A stretch of DNA of 64,000 bases from Rhyacophila brunnea (lineage: Eukaryota > Arthropoda > Insecta > Trichoptera > Rhyacophilidae): NCBI GenBank assembly GCA_022495005.1, contig JAGYXB010001017.1, forward strand, positions 1 to 64,000. The letters run 5' to 3'. The notes under the pieces were generated by a model that searched no databases, was not told the DNA's origin, and saw nothing but the letters and a program-made list of their open reading frames with translations. This document shows positions 60,652 through 64,000 of this stretch, one piece after another (positions within the stretch are counted from its first letter, which is position 1; the number at the start of each line of letters is the position of its first letter). Position numbers and translations under genes: made by a program.

Positions 60652-63138
60652 TTAATGCCAGATATTAATATTCCGCCAAGTGAGCATAATTGTTCCCGAG
60701 AGTGCGGCGAATAGTTGAAAAGTGGAAAAGCCAAGAGCAGTAGCGGAGTCTTTGCCGACTCCTGGCACTAGAAGATTGCTTCCACCCGATCCTAGATGTC
60801 CACCCGTCACTCCTTTGATCCCATTACCTGCGAAAATTATAACATCCATTAATTTGCTACATTATAACATACTTAGTACCTTTGGATGTACCTACCTTTA
60901 TAGATTTGATGGTGGAGGTAAAAGGTCATGGTTGCTTGGTGGTTTCGAGGAGAGTTTATTGTTGATACCAGAATAAAAGAATACAATAATAAAGATGACA
61001 GCGTGTGGTTATAATTGCGGGTACGGATGTACTGATGTGATTGATGTGATGGAGAGATTGATTATATTAATGAACCGAGAGACTTGATTCGAGTGACGAT
61101 AGTATTGCGTCACGTGACAGACTCGATAAGTGAGTGAGGATTTTTGAATTGTCCTTATTTATACTAATGCAGTCCATATATTACAAGAGACATTGTCGCA
61201 ATTAACAAAAAAAAAATCGGTTCGGTACATGTTCAAAAACGCACGTTTACATAATCTTACTCCCTACTTCAGTTATCGTTTGTCAATTTATGGCTACGGC
61301 CGTATGTTATAGCTTACCCACTGGGAAATGCCAATAGAAATGGCGTATTTCAAAAAAATACAACTTTATTCTTAGGTCAATAGGTATTATAAAACAATCA
61401 TTATTCGTAGGATGTTTTATCACATTTCAATGGTCAAAGACATACGAGGGTGGGTCAATAATTCCTTAGAAAAAAGCATTAAAACAGTTTTTATTTTTGT
61501 ATTTTTTTTTTATTTCTCAACATAATCTCCTTGGAACTCAATACACTTGGTTAGGCGTTTCTCAATTTTTTTTAAACCGTCAGAAAAATAAGTTTTCGGA
61601 AGGTCCTCAAAATAAGCATTTATCCGATCGATGACTTCTTCATTTGAAAAAAAACGTTGTCCACTTAGCCATTTTTTTAAGTTTGGGAAAAGGAAAAAGT
61701 CACTGGGGGCTAAATCTGGCGAATACGGTGGGTGGTCGACCAATTCGAACTTCAATTCTTCAATTTTAGCCATTGATCATAAACTTGTGTGAACACGGGC
61801 ATTGTCCTGATGAAAGAGGATTTTTTTCCTGTTTAAATGAGGCCGTTTTTCTTCAATTTTGTTTTAGCTGGTCCAATAAAGATGCATAATAATCCCCTGT
61901 TATTGTTTTTCCTTTTTCCAAATAGTCAACGAAAATAATTCCACGTGCATCCCAAAATACATTAGCCATAACCTTACCAGCTGATTTTACGGTTTTCGCC
62001 TTCTTTGGACATGGTTCGCCTTTCGCAATCCGCTGCTTTGACTGTTCTTTCGTCTCGGGAGTATAGTGGTGTATCCATGTTTCATCTACAGTCACAAAGC
62101 GACGAAAAAATTCATCCGGATTGCGTTGCATGAGCGACAACAGGGCTTTAGAGGCCACCACCCTATGCGTTTATTGTCGACTGTGAGCAAACGCGGCACC
62201 CATCTTGCAGAAATATTTTTCATGCCCAATTTGTCATGTAAAATAGAAATGGCGCTACTTTTTGAGATCCCTGTAACCTCAATTATCTCACTCAACTTTA
62301 ATCTTCGGTCACTTAACACCATATCGTGGATTTTATTGATCATTCTGGTGTAGTCACCTCTACAGGACGTCCTGAGCGTGGTTCATCCTTTGTTGATGTA
62401 CGACCACGTTTAAATTCATTTAACCAGTTATAAATAGTTGCAAGTGAAGGAGCAGATATGCCGTGAACTAAATCCAACTCATTTTTTATTTCCTTTGCTG
62501 TTAACCCTTTTATATTAAAATGTTTAATAACAGCTCTAAACTCAATTTTCTCCATTTTGTAAACAAGCAAATTTTTTTTTTTAATGTACGAAAATAAAAA
62601 ACAACAACCCGACCAATCTGATTGAAACTTCGCAGCATACTGAATCGGTAGTGCCGCTGCATGAAAACAAACCGCTTACAGTACTAGTCGCGCCACCTGT
62701 CGGCTTTTCTAAGGACTTATTGACCCACCCTCGTAGCTTATAATCAGTATCTTTTTTAGAATTGTCTTCAAATGTGTTAATCGTGCCCATTTTTTCAAAA
62801 TGTCTCAGCATAAAAAAAACATTGTCAATTCAAGAGAAAAGCAACATTCTCGAAAAAGTTAAGGAACATGTTGACATAATATGCTATAAATACCAATTTG
62901 TATGATTTTTATATATATTTTTTTTAATTTTTAATACCACCAATATTTTCTGTCAGTTTTTTTTCAAAAACGTAAAATCTGGGTTTCACTGTATATTATT
63001 TTATTTACCTGTGTTGCACAAGTCAGATGTGCATGCTCTGTAATAGGTTTTGAAGTCGGCATCTTCAATCAACGTGTTGAGAAACACTGGATTACTCTCA
63101 CAGCCTCGATAGAAACTTGCCACACGTCCAGACGGGTT
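60652..63138 (-). CDS. Ly6/uPAR-type protein, last two exons, 5' part off the window
   Basis: Exon 63138-63009 encodes NPSGRVASFYRGCESN to YYRACTSDLCNT; the RACTSDLCN ending is the typical final cysteine pair (CxxDxCN) of a three-finger Ly6 domain. It splices (CACAG/GTAAAT to CGCAG/GT) in frame to the final exon 60827-60652, which gives a Gly/Ser-rich linker (GGHLGSGGSN, KDSATALG) and a hydrophobic stretch FSTFQLFAALSGTIMLTW followed by NINIWH and the stop. That layout suits a GPI-anchored surface protein. The signal peptide and first half of the domain must lie past the right edge. I do not know which insect Ly6 gene it is. The 2.2-kb intron holds the mariner and half-foldback. Confidence 0.72.
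61445..62733 (-). mobile_element. mariner element, full-length but broken
   Basis: TIR CGAGGGTGGGTCAATAA and TTATTGACCCACCCTCG, flanked by TA on both sides. The matching empty site (CAAAGACATAGCTTATAAT) is preserved in the foldback near 49995. Length 1289 bp, usual for mariner. Confidence 0.9.
61510..62570 (-). pseudogene. mariner transposase, three or more frame breaks
   Basis: Segments in order: MEKIEFRAVIKHFNIKGLTA with GRTSTKDEPRSGRPVE (HTH), EIIEVTGISKSSAISILH, TVDETWIHHYTPETKEQSKQ (first Asp), NVFWDARGIIFVDYLEKGKT, LFHQDNARVH (second Asp, read only in a shifted frame) and HPPYSPDLAPSDFFLFPNL (third Asp). Frames change near 62340, 62160 and 61855, and a stop lies near 61775. The ATG may be at 62555. 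No active product is possible. Confidence 0.85.
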
Positions 63139-63182
63139 CTTAAAAGTTTAATCAGAAAAAAGAAACGATTATATGGGTTTCC

Positions 63183-63320
63183 AGATTTTTGTTTTTACGA
63201 GAAATGTATGTTAGCCACTTGCTCAACCATTAGGTCCTTACTCAGGGTCCAAATACACATTGAAAAAAAACATCATTTGGCCAGACACACCCACAACGTA
63301 ATAGACTGATATGTTATTGC
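63183..63320 (-). repeat. tRNA-derived SINE, family S, truncated
   Basis: Reverse copy with TTTTTACGAGAAATGTATGT, GCCACTTGCTCAAC and TAGGTCCTTACTC; the tRNA head is degraded. Confidence 0.6.
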
Positions 63321-63329
63321 TCGGCCATT

Positions 63330-64000
63330 GTTAGCATAATATGTATGTTTAACGGTTTGGAGACGCTTTGTCTCCGATTTTCCTACGCAAAGCTTTTTTT
63401 AGCTTCACTTTCATATATTTTGACTGCACTGTGCCTTCTTAGAATACATCTTTGAGTTGAATTCAATTACATATTTTTAAAGTGTAACTTTTATACAATG
63501 TATTATTCTACATGAAAATTTTGAATTCCGTTGATCTATGATAAAAAAATAAAAAAAGAATGTTATGGTTTACTCGGTAAATGAAATAAAAATTAAAGGC
63601 AGCATACAGGATTGGTCTACAGACCTTTCAGCTATCAAACACGCCCTCTGCTAATCCGACCATAAAGGAACCGACAATAATTATTATGTACACACGATCC
63701 TCTTTTTGCACGGCTTTTTTTGCACGGTTTCGAAATAACACGGCTTAAAAAAAGTATTGAATATTTTTTATTTACACTGATTTTTTTGCTTTGACACGGT
63801 TTAAAAAAAACTAAAAGAATAAAAATATGTATGTATGTAGTGTACATATTTTATCAAAAAATTGCGTTGCAATAGACCGCACGCTACTGGTGCATACTTA
63901 TATTGTCACCGGATGCTGCCTAGACATACATATGTACATAAGTGGCGCTACTAGTCAGTCACTTCGGGTTCGATACAAGAGACGCGCCACGTGCTTCGGT
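63330..64000. other. No feature recognised
   Basis: Right edge, presumably the next intron of the Ly6-type gene. AT-rich, with several oligo-A and oligo-T runs. Tandem CACGG(C/T)TT words lie near 63700-63800. Confidence 0.35.

Larger units (their letters stand above)
61205..62830. mobile_element. Single-arm relative of the 49-50 kb foldback, split by mariner
   Basis: Sequence 61224-61444 plus 62734-62805 matches one arm of 49071-50458: GGTACATGTTCAAA, TGGCTACGGCCGTATGTT, GAAATGGCGTATTTCAAAAAA, TTCTTAGGTCAATA. The second arm is absent. Confidence 0.7.

Noticed and set aside
1..64000. CRISPR arrays, operons, bacterial promoters
   Set aside because: Introns, SINEs and eukaryotic transposons show a nuclear animal genome; no regularly spaced repeat array was seen.

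Overview
The window looks like a typical insect nuclear genome segment: AT-rich, with small exons, canonical GT-AG introns, and most of the length made of transposable elements (TEs). I cannot fix the order; the mix of piggyBac, hAT, pogo, Harbinger, mariner, Helitron, tRNA-derived SINEs and LINE 3' ends fits many insects. I could run no searches: gene names rest on remembered family motifs and on exon joins that keep reading frame.

Three host genes are recognisable. (1) fritz/WDPCP, a WD-repeat planar-cell-polarity effector, lies on the minus strand as nine exons from 12605 down to 3354; its C-terminal third is off the left edge. (2) A TMEM87A/B-type protein (GOLD-like luminal domain plus seven membrane segments) lies complete on the plus strand as eleven exons from 25250 to 47691, giving 549 residues. 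(3) The last two exons of a Ly6/uPAR-type protein lie on the minus strand (63138 to 60652); earlier exons are off the right edge.

fritz and TMEM87 are divergent. About 10.2 kb of the DNA between them is one nested TE nest (14985-25172): a TIR element with remains of a DUF7869-like gene was hit by a Harbinger element (A, 15359-23229), which was hit in inverted orientation by a second copy of the same Harbinger (B, 19127-23068). Each insertion of Harbinger is bounded by a TAA target duplication. The result is two arms of about 3.77 kb in inverted repeat. The outer element ends 77 bp before the TMEM87 start codon.

A second nest fills TMEM87 intron 3: an hAT-like element (27113-32989, 8-bp duplication) contains a pogo-like element (27631-32466, TA), which contains an apparently intact piggyBac element (27745-30647, TTAA, uninterrupted 550-residue transposase). 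Other notable elements are a 1.39-kb near-perfect foldback with TTAA duplications (49071-50458), a decayed Helitron (56361-58236), a full-length but broken mariner (61445-62733) inserted into a relative of that foldback, at least three SINE or tRNA-like families, LINE 3' fragments and many MITEs. The first piggyBac copy at the left edge carries two in-frame stops.
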